Part shown: piece by piece, positions 40,955 through 49,972 of the stretch
Position numbering within the stretch: the first letter of the stretch is position 1
How the letters are laid out: each line of letters opens with the position of its first letter
Assembly: GCF_019904155.1 (NCBI RefSeq)
Contig: NZ_JAHCMB010000190.1
Coordinates: 36,187 to 100,186 of the forward strand
DNA: 64,000 bases
Reading direction: 5' to 3'
Source of the DNA: Paenibacillus sinensis
Lineage (GTDB): Bacteria; Bacillota; Bacilli; Paenibacillales; Paenibacillaceae
Notes under the pieces: model-generated
The model's input: the letters and a program-made list of their open reading frames with translations, nothing else
The model's database searches: none
Told to the model about the DNA's origin: nothing
Position numbers and translations under genes: made by a program

Positions 40955-41844
40955 TTAGATTGAATACAAGCCGGACGCCTGCTTCCCGATTTTGTCCAGT
41001 ACTGAGGCGTCTGAGCCGAACCGGGCCATCGCCTCGGCGTTTTGCCGCAAATCGTGAAATAGAATATAGGAAATGCTCTGGAATGGCTCCTGGCGAAAAA
41101 CGGGTCTGGAGAGCTGAGCGATGATTTCCTTCTCTCTTTTGCCAGGAGCGATCAAGAACAAAGAAGTACCGAAAGAGGGCAGTGAAAGCGCCAAGTCCTG
41201 AAGTTTCAAAATGCCCGAATAGATCGAAGTGCTCTTCTCCACCTCGAAGGCGCATACAATATCACCCTCTGCATTGCGCCACAGAACGTTAATCAAAGCA
41301 ATCGTGTCTCTCACGAATTTCTCCACATCAGTCAGCAAGAACTCCGATTCACTCAGCTCACCGAGACAGCAGTTCTCCCAAACCCTCCTGTGATCATTCT
41401 GCGCAACCCATACCCGGTATCCAAGGGAGCGACCGAGCCGGGCCAGATGAACCTGCATCTCGCTATGCTCCTCACTCTCATTGCAATCCGAAATCAGTTC
41501 CTGATGTCGTTTCAGTTCCTGATGTCGTTTGTTTATTGATTTGGCAGAGGCTGTCTGTAATTGATCTGTCGATGGCTCAGGAGAACTGGTACTTTCCTCC
41601 ACGGGGATTCTCAAGCCGCCGATTTCAAACAGCAGGCCGACCAGGGCGCCCAGATCTTTGGATAACTCATCTCTGTGAAGTTCATTCCACTCCAGCATAC
41701 GTCCTCTCATCTCCAGATAAGCAGGCCAGGAGCCTAGCTTCAGATTGCCGCCGGTCAGTCGGTTATATTGATAAACCATGTGTTATATACGGATTCGGGA
41801 TCGGATTTATAAGCGATAATGATAGATTGAAAATGAACCTGCAC
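40955..41844 (-). pseudogene. Disrupted PD-(D/E)XK nuclease-like gene
   Basis: The readable frame 40955-41779 (274 residues) has no ribosome site at its ATG. A strong AAGGAGGA at 41859-41852 instead serves a GTG at 41844, which opens a 29-codon peptide (VQVHFQSIIIAYKSDPESVY...) that stops at 41755 in another frame. I recall longer related proteins that begin like this peptide and end like the downstream frame, so an internal deletion with frameshift is likely. The C-terminal part has an E-V-E-K nuclease-like motif (CAFEVEKSTSIYSG) preceded by INVLW where I expect IDVLW. An 18-bp tandem duplication lies inside. Function is unknown. Confidence 0.6.
41495..41530. repeat. Tandem 18-bp duplication
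   Basis: CAGTTCCTGATGTCGTTT occurs twice back to back (41495-41512 and 41513-41530). In the reading frame it doubles the peptide RHQELK, so the frame is kept. Confidence 0.9.
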
Positions 41845-41990
41845 GTATGATTCCTCCTTATGTGGGTCAGGCTTTCATTATAATCCGAATAAATGTTCGC
41901 CGAATAGGAAGCATGTTACACATTTCGATGCTATAATGAGAGGAACAAAAAGGGCGGATATCAGCGTCCAGGTTGGAGCGGGATGGAGAT

Positions 41991-43868
41991 ATGAGCGATA
42001 ACGGCAAGACGCGTTTCACTGAGCTCATCTGGGAAGGTGAAGAACAGAATATAGCGATTCCGTCTCGCGAAGAGGCACAGCTTGAGGAAGCCAGAAGATC
42101 GCGCGAAGAGGCCGGGCGTAACGAACATGCCGCACAGGAACGGACCGCGGCATCCGGCCCGCCGGAGCAGCTGGTCCTCTGGGAAGCGGAGCTGCCGCGG
42201 GACCGCAGAGAACAAGGCGGCGCGGGCAGGGCTGCCGGACGCGAAGTATCTGTGCCGCCGGCAGCTTCAACTAAAGCGGGAAGCGCCGGGCGCAGAGGCT
42301 CTGCTTTCGGGGGTGGCGACGGGACTTCAATCCGCCGGACAGATTTCGAGGACCAGCGGTCTTCATTCCGTCCGGACGAAGGTCCTAATCGGCAGCCTGA
42401 TGCTTCAGCGACAGCCGCCCGTCCGGCAACCACCGAGAGTCTCTTTGTGGAGAGAGCCAAGGAGATGGTAGGTTATACGGAACAGACTGCCGAGTTCATT
42501 CCTTTCAAGAGCTACTGGCCGACCTATGGACATATGACTGCGTCTCAGAGCAAATGGTATTTTTACTGGCGGAATGAAGTCAGACATGGACAATATCCAG
42601 AGACGGATTTGTCTTATGTTTTTCTGCATGTGTATGAATTGATTAATGGCGTCGGCTGGGAGACGCCCCGGGACGGTTATGAGCAGCTGACCGCCCTTTG
42701 GGAGGCTTACCGGGGCTCGTTCAAAAGGCTGGATCATTATTTGGGCGGTTGGATCGCCGATTTCGCATTTGTCCATAAGCTGGATATCCCGCTGCGGGAT
42801 ATTGTGATGCGGGCTAAGGGATTGGGCGGCGATCTGGCCGAGCTGGAGCTTGTCCGCTGCCTGGGCTCTGCGCCGGAGCAGCTGACGCTGCCCGCCCTGG
42901 CGCTGATGTCGGACTATGAGGTTGCGAAGTCCAAATTCTATACCGGTCCCGGGCAGGAAGCGTTGGAGCGTTATGCTCCCCTGGTCGTCGCGCTGGTAGA
43001 CAGCTATGCCCTTCGAAAGCACGGCCAGAAGCTGCTGGACATGTATCCGCCCGGTCCGCCTGTCGTGCGCGAGCGCTATTTGTTCCGCAGCGCGGTGTAT
43101 GACATTTCGCTGTACGGATATTCGGTGCTTGTGCCGGTTGCGCGGATCAGCAAATCCCCGCCGCTGCGCAGCCTGATCACGCGTCTTCTCCGCCTGACGG
43201 AGAACAAGCTACGGGCGCTGATGGATTACCGGGGACGGCTGAAAGGGATCAGCATCGACAAGGAGATTGAGGAACTGGTCGAGAAGTTTCTGGAGAGGGA
43301 GTTCCGGAAGGCGGAGAAGGAAGCCAGATCCGTGGAAATTGTGATCGACAGCGAGAGACTCCACCAGCTCCGTTCCGACTCGGATGTTGTCCGGCAGCTG
43401 CTGACCGTCGAAGAGCAAGGGGAAGCGGGAGTAGAGACGTTTGATTCTATGGAGATCGCGGAGACGATTGAAGCGGCAATCGAAACGACGAATGAAATGA
43501 GACAGGTCGATACGATGCGGTTGGAAGCTCAGCCGGGACTGGCTCTGGAAGAGTCTCCTGAGAAATCGGGAAGCGCCGGACAAGCCGTTCTGGAAACGCC
43601 GGACCTTTCCATTACCGCTGCTCCAACTAACATGTGGGAGGTGCTGGCCGATGCCCTGACTCCGCTTCAGCGGGAGGCGCTGCTTGTTCTGGCCGGACCG
43701 GACGGAATCGACGGCCTGTACAAGCTGGCTGAGGCACGCGGCGGGCTGCCTGATTTGCTTATTGACGAAATTAACGAGACGGGGATGGATGTGCTGGGCG
43801 ATCTGCTGATCGACGGCGATCAATTCTCGCCCGAATATACGCTTGTGCTGCCATATTTGAAGAGGTGA
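41991..43868 (+). CDS. TerB_N/TerB_C domain protein
   Basis: ATG 41991 gives 625 residues; a TTG six codons earlier is an alternative. The first 145 residues are low-complexity, rich in Ala, Glu, Arg and Gly. From about 155 the TerB_N domain is seen (FIPFKSYWPTYGHMTASQSKWYFYWRNEVRHGQYPETDLSYVFLHVYELING), and the C-terminus (about 535-625) resembles TerB_C (LTPLQREALLVLAGP... LIDEINETGMDVLGDLLID). TerB domains occur in tellurite-resistance and phage-defence-like systems. The ATPase and helicase genes follow within nine bases and by overlap, so this is the first gene of a tight operon. Confidence 0.85.
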   Translation: MSDNGKTRFTELIWEGEEQNIAIPSREEAQLEEARRSREEAGRNEHAAQERTAASGPPEQLVLWEAELPRDRREQGGAGRAAGREVSVPPAASTKAGSAGRRGSAFGGGDGTSIRRTDFEDQRSSFRPDEGPNRQPDASATAARPATTESLFVERAKEMVGYTEQTAEFIPFKSYWPTYGHMTASQSKWYFYWRNEVRHGQYPETDLSYVFLHVYELINGVGWETPRDGYEQLTALWEAYRGSFKRLDHYLGGWIADFAFVHKLDIPLRDIVMRAKGLGGDLAELELVRCLGSAPEQLTLPALALMSDYEVAKSKFYTGPGQEALERYAPLVVALVDSYALRKHGQKLLDMYPPGPPVVRERYLFRSAVYDISLYGYSVLVPVARISKSPPLRSLITRLLRLTENKLRALMDYRGRLKGISIDKEIEELVEKFLEREFRKAEKEARSVEIVIDSERLHQLRSDSDVVRQLLTVEEQGEAGVETFDSMEIAETIEAAIETTNEMRQVDTMRLEAQPGLALEESPEKSGSAGQAVLETPDLSITAAPTNMWEVLADALTPLQREALLVLAGPDGIDGLYKLAEARGGLPDLLIDEINETGMDVLGDLLIDGDQFSPEYTLVLPYLKR

Positions 43869-43877
43869 CATGATAGC

Positions 43878-45200
43878 ATGAATGAATGGAAGATACCGAA
43901 GAGAATGACCACCGCCCTTATCAATTCGCTGACGGCCGGTGTGGTGCCGCGAATCGGACTGGAGCATGTCGCGGTCGGACGGCGCGCGGAAATCGAAGCG
44001 ATCTTAAGGGAACTGAACAATATCGCCGAGGGCGGAGCCGGATTCAAGCTGATTACAGGCCGATACGGCAGCGGCAAGAGCTTCCTGCTTCAGACGATCC
44101 GCAACTATGCGATGGACCGGGGATTTGCCGTCGCCGACGCCGATTTGTCGCCTGAGCGCAGGCTGGTCGGGACCAAGGGCCAGGGGCTGGGCACCTATCG
44201 GGAGCTGTTAAGCCACCTGTCAACGCGAACCCGGCCGGACGGCGGGGCGCTGGAGACGATTCTGCAGAAATGGATTTCGGGGCTTCAGCAGAAGGTGATG
44301 CGCGAGAAGGGAATGGACCCGGGACAGCCGGAAATGGCCTCAGAAGTGGAGAAGGAAATCTTCGCCGTGGCCTCGGAAATGAGAAGCCTGGTTCATGGCT
44401 TTGATTTCGCGAAGGTACTCGCCTCATACTGGAACGGCCATAAACTGGGGGACGAGGACCTCAAGCAGGATGCCCTCCGGTGGCTGCGCGGTGAATTCGC
44501 GACCCGTACGGAATCCCGGAATGCGCTGGGTGTGGGTGTCATTATCGATGACGACAACTGGTATGATTATATGAAGCTGTGGGCGGAATTCACTGCCGCT
44601 ATCGGCTACAAGGGCCTGCTGCTGTTCATCGACGAAGGCGTCAATCTGTACAAAATCACCAACAGCGTGTCCCGCCAGAGCAATTATGAGAAGCTGCTCA
44701 CCATGTTCAACGATACGATGCAGGGCAAGGCGGAGCATCTGGGCATCTTCATTGGCGGAACGCCGCAGTTCGTCGAGGACCACCGCAGAGGTCTCTTCAG
44801 CTATGAAGCACTGCGGTCGCGGCTGGCAGCTGGACGTTACGGGACCGCCGCTTCGAACAATTTCTCGGGACCGATCATTCCGCTGGAGATGCTGTCATCC
44901 GAGGAAATTCTGGTTCTTCTTCAGAAGCTGCGGGATATCCATGCCATGCACTATGACTATGCACCGCAGCTGACAGATGATCAGCTTCTTCATTTCATGA
45001 AGGAGGCATCCTCCCGGCTGGGAGCGGACGAACTGCTGACCCCACGGGAGCTGGTTCGCGATTTTATGGATCTGCTGCATACACTGCAAGGCAGTCCCGA
45101 TACCACCTTTGAGAGCCTCGTAGGTGAGCTGAAGCCTCACGAAGGCGGGGAAGAGAACGGACCTTTGGTTGATGATCTGCTTGCGGAGTTCGAGCTATGA
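43878..45200 (+). CDS. BrxD-like P-loop ATPase (DUF2791)
   Basis: A 440-residue AAA-type ATPase. Walker A is GRYGSGKSFLLQTI (about 61-74), Walker B LLLFIDEGVNLYK (about 250), and the sensor region reads IFIGGTPQFVEDHRRGLFSYEALRSRL. The layout with an N-terminal ALINSLTAGVVPRIGLEHVAVGR motif is that of DUF2791, to which the BREX protein BrxD belongs. In BREX it accompanies a helicase (BrxHI); here a helicase gene overlaps its stop by four bases. No PglX, PglZ or BrxC is present in the window. Confidence 0.88.
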   Translation: MNEWKIPKRMTTALINSLTAGVVPRIGLEHVAVGRRAEIEAILRELNNIAEGGAGFKLITGRYGSGKSFLLQTIRNYAMDRGFAVADADLSPERRLVGTKGQGLGTYRELLSHLSTRTRPDGGALETILQKWISGLQQKVMREKGMDPGQPEMASEVEKEIFAVASEMRSLVHGFDFAKVLASYWNGHKLGDEDLKQDALRWLRGEFATRTESRNALGVGVIIDDDNWYDYMKLWAEFTAAIGYKGLLLFIDEGVNLYKITNSVSRQSNYEKLLTMFNDTMQGKAEHLGIFIGGTPQFVEDHRRGLFSYEALRSRLAAGRYGTAASNNFSGPIIPLEMLSSEEILVLLQKLRDIHAMHYDYAPQLTDDQLLHFMKEASSRLGADELLTPRELVRDFMDLLHTLQGSPDTTFESLVGELKPHEGGEENGPLVDDLLAEFEL

Positions 45201-47392
45201 GCGATAACCCTTTCTACAAGCTGGCCCCGTTCATCAAAGAATTCATCTACCGCAATAAGTGGGAGACGCTCCGGGAAGCTCAGGTAGATGCCTGCCGGGT
45301 ACTGCTGGAGTCCCCCGACCACCTGTTGATCGCCTCGGGAACCGCGTCGGGGAAGACGGAGGCGGCCTTTTTTCCTGCTCTGACCAATCTCTATGAGCAC
45401 CCCTCGACTTCGGTCGGAATTCTGTACATTGCGCCGCTGAAGGCTTTGATCAACGACCAGTTTACCAGGCTGAACGATCTGCTTATAGAGGGCGGAATTC
45501 CGGTATGGCATTGGCATGGTGATGTACCGCAGGCCGAGAAGACGAAGCTGGTGCAGAAGCCGTCGGGGGTGCTGCAAATTACACCTGAATCGTTGGAGGG
45601 CCTATTGATGAACCGGCCCAATGCGATTCCGGCGCTGTTCGGTGACCTGCGATTCGTCGTGATCGACGAGGTGCATGCGTTCATGGGTGCTGACCGGGGC
45701 ATTCAAGTGCTGAGCCTCCTTAGCCGGATCAACCGGATGGCAGGCTGCTCGCCCAGACGGATCGGGCTGTCGGCAACGCTCAGCGATTACGAGACGGCCA
45801 CGAACTGGCTTGCCGCCGGAACCCGGGAGCGGGTTCAGGTCTCGGCTCCCCAAGGGGGAAGGAAGCTGCGTCTCAGCATCGAGCATTTCTCCTTCCCGGA
45901 TGCAAGGGACGAGAAGCAGTCTGAGCAGCTGGACCTTGCCCGCAAGGCTTATTATAACTACATCTACGACCATACCCGGTTGAAAAAAGCGCTCGTCTTC
46001 ACCAACAGCCGGACCGATGCGGAGACCGCCATTCTGGAGATGCGCCGTATTGCGGCGAAACGGCAGGAGAAGGACGTCTTCCACGTCCATCATGGCAGCA
46101 TCTCCGCCATGCTGCGGGAAGAGGCTGAGGCGGCTCTCCGGGAGGGGCCGGGTCCGGCCGTCACCGCCGCGACGCTGACGCTGGAGCTCGGCATCGATCT
46201 CGGCGAGCTGGAGCGCGTTGTCCAGCTTGGAGCGCCCTACAGCTGTGCGAGCTTCGTGCAGCGGCTCGGGCGTTCCGGCCGCCGGGAAGGAGCTGCGGCC
46301 GAGATGATGTTCGTCACGCCGGAGGAAGAGGACGAAGAAGCGCAGCTTCCGGCGCGCATGCCCTGGACCCTGCTCCGCGCGATTGCCGTTATCGAGCTGT
46401 ATGCCCGCGAGAAATGGGTGGAGCCGCTTACCGTCCGGCAGATGCCGGTCGGCCTGCTGTACCATCAGACCATGAGCATCCTCAAGAGTATGGGAGAAGT
46501 CGAACCGGAGGACCTGAAGCACGCGGTTCTGACGCTTCCGTCGTTCTGTTCCATTCCCGAGGCTCATTACGATGTCTTCATGGAATATATGCTGTCGATG
46601 GGTCAGATCGAGCAAATGGACGAGGGCGGCCTGATCGTCGGTCTGGCTGGCGAGAAGATCGTGAACAACTTCCGGTTTCTGGCCGTCTTCAAGGACGACG
46701 AGGAGCATGTCGTCTATAACGGCACTGAGGAAATCGGCTCGATCACGACCGTTCCGCCTCCCGGATACTGCTTCACCCTGGCAGGCAAGCTGTGGAAGGT
46801 GGAAGAGATCGACAACCGTCACAAGGCGATCTACGTGAAGTCTTCGCGGGGCAAGGTGGACACGCTCTGGGTCGGCGGAGGCGGGGACATTCATACCCGC
46901 ATCATGACGAAGATCCGGGAGATCCTGAATGCTCAGACGATCTATCCGTATCTGGCGCCCAATGCGGCCGCCCGCCTCGAGAGAGCCCGCCGGCTGGCGC
47001 GGGAGAGCGGTCTCCTGCTGCGTTCCGTATTGCCGGCGGGGGGAGACTCCATGTTCATTATGCCTTGGGCTGGAAGCCGGACGTTCCGTACGCTGGAGAG
47101 GCTGCTGAAGCATAAATTGACGGTGCCACTCGGTCTCCGCTCCGTTGTGCCCATGGAGCCGTATTACATGGTCGTCGCCGGCAAGGCGGATGCCGACTGG
47201 CTTGAATCCGCCATTCTGGACGAAGGCCATGGAGACCTGGACCCGTTCGGCTTGTTGGAGCCGGGCGAGGCGCCTTATCTCGGCAAATATGACGAGTGGA
47301 TACCGCCGGACCTTCTGCGCAGCGCCTTCACGGTAGACGGGCTCGATATTCCCGGGTTCAAGGAAATGACGAAGCGCTGGATGGCGGATTAG
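45197..47392 (+). CDS. Lhr/BrxHI-like superfamily 2 helicase
   Basis: A 731-residue helicase. Motif I ASGTASGKTEAAFFP, Ia YIAPLKALINDQ, II VIDEVHAFMG (DEVH), III SATLSD, IV ALVFTNSRTDAE, V ELGIDLGELERVVQLGAP and VI QRLGRSGRREG are all present. A C-terminal region of about 300 residues follows the helicase core, as in Lhr and BrxHI proteins. It is coupled to the BrxD-like ATPase by an ATGA overlap. The nucleic acid substrate is unknown; the trio suggests DNA handling in defence or repair. Confidence 0.9.
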   Translation: MSDNPFYKLAPFIKEFIYRNKWETLREAQVDACRVLLESPDHLLIASGTASGKTEAAFFPALTNLYEHPSTSVGILYIAPLKALINDQFTRLNDLLIEGGIPVWHWHGDVPQAEKTKLVQKPSGVLQITPESLEGLLMNRPNAIPALFGDLRFVVIDEVHAFMGADRGIQVLSLLSRINRMAGCSPRRIGLSATLSDYETATNWLAAGTRERVQVSAPQGGRKLRLSIEHFSFPDARDEKQSEQLDLARKAYYNYIYDHTRLKKALVFTNSRTDAETAILEMRRIAAKRQEKDVFHVHHGSISAMLREEAEAALREGPGPAVTAATLTLELGIDLGELERVVQLGAPYSCASFVQRLGRSGRREGAAAEMMFVTPEEEDEEAQLPARMPWTLLRAIAVIELYAREKWVEPLTVRQMPVGLLYHQTMSILKSMGEVEPEDLKHAVLTLPSFCSIPEAHYDVFMEYMLSMGQIEQMDEGGLIVGLAGEKIVNNFRFLAVFKDDEEHVVYNGTEEIGSITTVPPPGYCFTLAGKLWKVEEIDNRHKAIYVKSSRGKVDTLWVGGGGDIHTRIMTKIREILNAQTIYPYLAPNAAARLERARRLARESGLLLRSVLPAGGDSMFIMPWAGSRTFRTLERLLKHKLTVPLGLRSVVPMEPYYMVVAGKADADWLESAILDEGHGDLDPFGLLEPGEAPYLGKYDEWIPPDLLRSAFTVDGLDIPGFKEMTKRWMAD

Positions 47393-47431
47393 CCGCTTTA
47401 TACAACGGTTAAGTCAGCCATTAATTGCAAC

Positions 47432-47469
47432 ACTCCCGAGCGTCCTTATTGGACGGGCTCGGGAGTTTT
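47432..47469 (+). terminator. Rho-independent terminator of the TerB-ATPase-helicase operon
   Basis: ACTCCCGAGC and GCTCGGGAGT form a perfect 10-bp stem with inner GTCC/GGAC pairing, then TTTTG. The rest of 47393-47652 shows nothing else I recognise. Confidence 0.85.
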
Positions 47470-47652
47470 GATATACGCAATCGTTTCAAGCAATCGAGAC
47501 AGCCGCAAGCGGCATGGCCTTGCAGTCTCACAGTTTGGGATCAGGCGAAGCTTCGCTATTTTTGCGAAAATCCGTTCTGTTGATGTAATATACTAGATAT
47601 TGCCATCTCGACTGATAGCATCTATTAATTAATCAAAGGAGCTGAGTCTTGA

Positions 47653-48702
47653 ATGTCTCAAGCCGAAACAATAAAACTGACGGCGCTGTCCAGCAAAGGC
47701 GGCTGTGGCTGTAAAATCGGCCCCGCCGATTTGATGCAGGTGATCCGGACACTCCCCAAGCCGGTGCCGAATCCGAACCTGCTTGTCGGTCTCGACACCA
47801 GCGATGACGCGGGTGTGTACAAGCTGACGGATGACCTTGCCCTTGTGCAGACGGTCGATTTCTTCACACCGATTGTGGATGATCCGTATTCCTTTGGACA
47901 GATCGCCGCAGCCAACGCGCTGAGCGATATTTACGCCATGGGAGGGAAGCCGCTGACCGTTCTTAATATTGTGGCCTTTCCGATCTCCACCCTGGATAAG
48001 AGCATTCTGGCCGACATCCTCCGCGGCGCTGCGGAGAAAGTAAGCGAAGCGGGCGCGACGCTGGTCGGCGGCCATTCCATCGACGATAAGGAGCCGAAAT
48101 TCGGACTTGCCGTCACTGGGCTTGTGCATCCCGACAAGGTGCGGACCAATGCGTCCGCCCGCCCGGGAGACAAGCTTATTCTGACCAAACCGATCGGTGT
48201 CGGCATTTTGACAACCTCCATCAAGAAGGACCAGCTGTCTCCGGAGGAGACGGCCCGTTTGACCGCCGTCATGTCCACGCTGAACAAAACGGCGGCCGAA
48301 GTGATGGGTGCTTATGATGTGCATAGCTGCACGGATGTAACGGGCTTCGGTCTGCTTGGACATGCCTCCGAAATGGCAAAAGGAAGCGGACACGGGCTGA
48401 TTATCCGCAAGGATGACGTACCGGTGCTGCCGAGAGTCCGCGAGCTTGCGGAGCAGGGCTTTGTGCCGGGCGGCACACGCAACAACTTTGCCCATATAGA
48501 GGGTTCGGTCGTGTTCCCGGATTCGCTTGATCAAATTGGCCGCTACATTCTCTGTGATGCGGTTACCTCCGGCGGGCTCCTGATCTCCATCAGTGCCGAA
48601 GAGAGCGGACAGCTTCTCGCCGACCTGCTGGCGGCAGGTGTGGAGGCTGCGGAGATCGGTGAAGTGACGGACAAGCATCCGGGCATCATTACGGTCATCT
48701 AG
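47653..48702 (+). CDS. selD: Selenide, water dikinase SelD
   Basis: SelD makes selenophosphate from selenide and ATP. The 349-residue protein has the active-site segment GGCGCKIGP with Cys18 and Lys21 (cysteine form, not selenocysteine), the ATP-binding VGLDTSDDAGVYKL block and SDIYAMGGKPL and GGHSIDDKEPKFGLAVTG. ATG 47653 follows AAAGGAG. The mnmH gene follows after 25 bases, so selenophosphate is used here for tRNA 2-selenouridine. No SelA/SelB genes were seen in the window. Confidence 0.97.
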   Translation: MSQAETIKLTALSSKGGCGCKIGPADLMQVIRTLPKPVPNPNLLVGLDTSDDAGVYKLTDDLALVQTVDFFTPIVDDPYSFGQIAAANALSDIYAMGGKPLTVLNIVAFPISTLDKSILADILRGAAEKVSEAGATLVGGHSIDDKEPKFGLAVTGLVHPDKVRTNASARPGDKLILTKPIGVGILTTSIKKDQLSPEETARLTAVMSTLNKTAAEVMGAYDVHSCTDVTGFGLLGHASEMAKGSGHGLIIRKDDVPVLPRVRELAEQGFVPGGTRNNFAHIEGSVVFPDSLDQIGRYILCDAVTSGGLLISISAEESGQLLADLLAAGVEAAEIGEVTDKHPGIITVI

Positions 48703-48727
48703 GGAAGGCATAGAAGGAGAGAGAATC

Positions 48728-49780
48728 GTGTTTCAGGACATTTCACTAGAAGAGCTTCGGGCGCTTCAGGAGAAAAAGCAAATCACCGTCATCGATGTAC
48801 GCTCCCCATCCGAATTCAAGAATTCGACGCTGCCCTCTAGCTTGAATATTCCTTTATTCGATGATGCGGAACGCGCGGAGGTTGGGACACTCTATACGCA
48901 GACCAGCGTTCAGGCAGCGAAGGAAAGAGGGCTTCAGATCGTCTCGGCCAAGCTTCCTGCCTTCATTCACCGGTTCGGAGAAATTCCGGGCAGCAAAGCC
49001 GTGTTCTGCTGGAGAGGCGGCATGCGCAGCCGTACGACGGCCACTCTGCTGTCCCTGATGGATATTCACGTATACCGCCTGCAGGGCGGCTACAAAGCTT
49101 ACCGGAAATGGGTAACCGACTCGCTGGAGTCTTACGAGTTCAGGCCGCATTCCTGCATTATTCACGGCAATACCGGGACCGGCAAAACCGCCCTGCTGAA
49201 CCGCCTTGAGCAGAAAGGCTATCCGGCGCTTGACCTTGAAGGCATGGCCGGACATCGGGGCTCCATCTTCGGACAGGTCGGACTGTCGGCCAACAATCAG
49301 AAGACGTTTGACAGCCTGCTGCTTGAGAAGCTGCTGACGCTGGAATCGTCGCCGTATGTGCTGTATGAAGCGGAGAGTATGCGAATCGGCAAGGTTGTAA
49401 TGCCTGCTTTTATGGGCCAGCAGAAAGAGACTGGAACGCAGCTGTGGATCGAAATGCCAATCGAAGCCCGGGTCAAGCAAATCATGGAGGACTATCAGCC
49501 ACAGGAGCATCAGGAAGAGCTGCAGGCCGCATTCCAGCGGATCAAATCACGGATACATGTTCCAGTTGCGGCGGAGATCGACCGGAGCCTGAGTTCGGGC
49601 GAATTCCATCAGGCTGTGCTGCTGCTGCTGGAGTACTATTACGATCCGAAGTATTCCTATACGTCGAATCAGTACGGCGCTTCCGAGAAAGTCGCCTTCA
49701 CGGTCCGGAATCTGGATGAAGCGGAAGCGGCGGTAACCTCCTGGCTGCGGGAACGGTTTCCGCAAGCGGGAGAGAATTAA
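48728..49780 (+). CDS. mnmH: tRNA 2-selenouridine synthase MnmH (SelU)
   Basis: MnmH exchanges sulfur for selenium at the wobble uridine of some tRNAs. The 350-residue protein starts at GTG 48728 after GGAGAGAG. The N-terminal rhodanese domain carries the catalytic Cys94 in FCWRGGMRS, and the C-terminal P-loop domain has HGNTGTGKT (146-154). The LQGGYKAYRKWV segment between them is typical. It forms an operon with selD and is followed by a strong terminator. Confidence 0.96.
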   Translation: MFQDISLEELRALQEKKQITVIDVRSPSEFKNSTLPSSLNIPLFDDAERAEVGTLYTQTSVQAAKERGLQIVSAKLPAFIHRFGEIPGSKAVFCWRGGMRSRTTATLLSLMDIHVYRLQGGYKAYRKWVTDSLESYEFRPHSCIIHGNTGTGKTALLNRLEQKGYPALDLEGMAGHRGSIFGQVGLSANNQKTFDSLLLEKLLTLESSPYVLYEAESMRIGKVVMPAFMGQQKETGTQLWIEMPIEARVKQIMEDYQPQEHQEELQAAFQRIKSRIHVPVAAEIDRSLSSGEFHQAVLLLLEYYYDPKYSYTSNQYGASEKVAFTVRNLDEAEAAVTSWLRERFPQAGEN

Positions 49781-49792
49781 TTAGCACAAGCT

Positions 49793-49818
49793 GCCGGTCC
49801 CTATGGGCCGGCTTTTTT
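49793..49818 (+). terminator. Rho-independent terminator of selD-mnmH
   Basis: GCCGGTCC and GGGCCGGC pair around CTAT, then six T. Confidence 0.92.
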
Positions 49819-49972
49819 ATATTTCATATTCCACCAGTACCTTACCGCTCGGATTTCGACTTATGCCCTCAAGGTCTCAAGGTCAAGTCGTTGACAGGCT
49901 TGGTATAATGAGTACAAACATAAAGCTGCTATAATATTCGCAGCGAATAAGTGACGGAGGGAACTATCCGCT

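Noticed and set aside
45602..47230. A 542-codon open frame antisense to the helicase gene
   Set aside because: Same reasons: the sense strand has all SF2 helicase motifs and the antisense frame shows none.
49891..49909. TTGACA followed by TATAAT before the MFS gene at 49973
   Set aside because: The two hexamers are only seven bases apart, so they cannot form one promoter. A TATAAT at about 49903 could still be used with another -35, but none was convincing.
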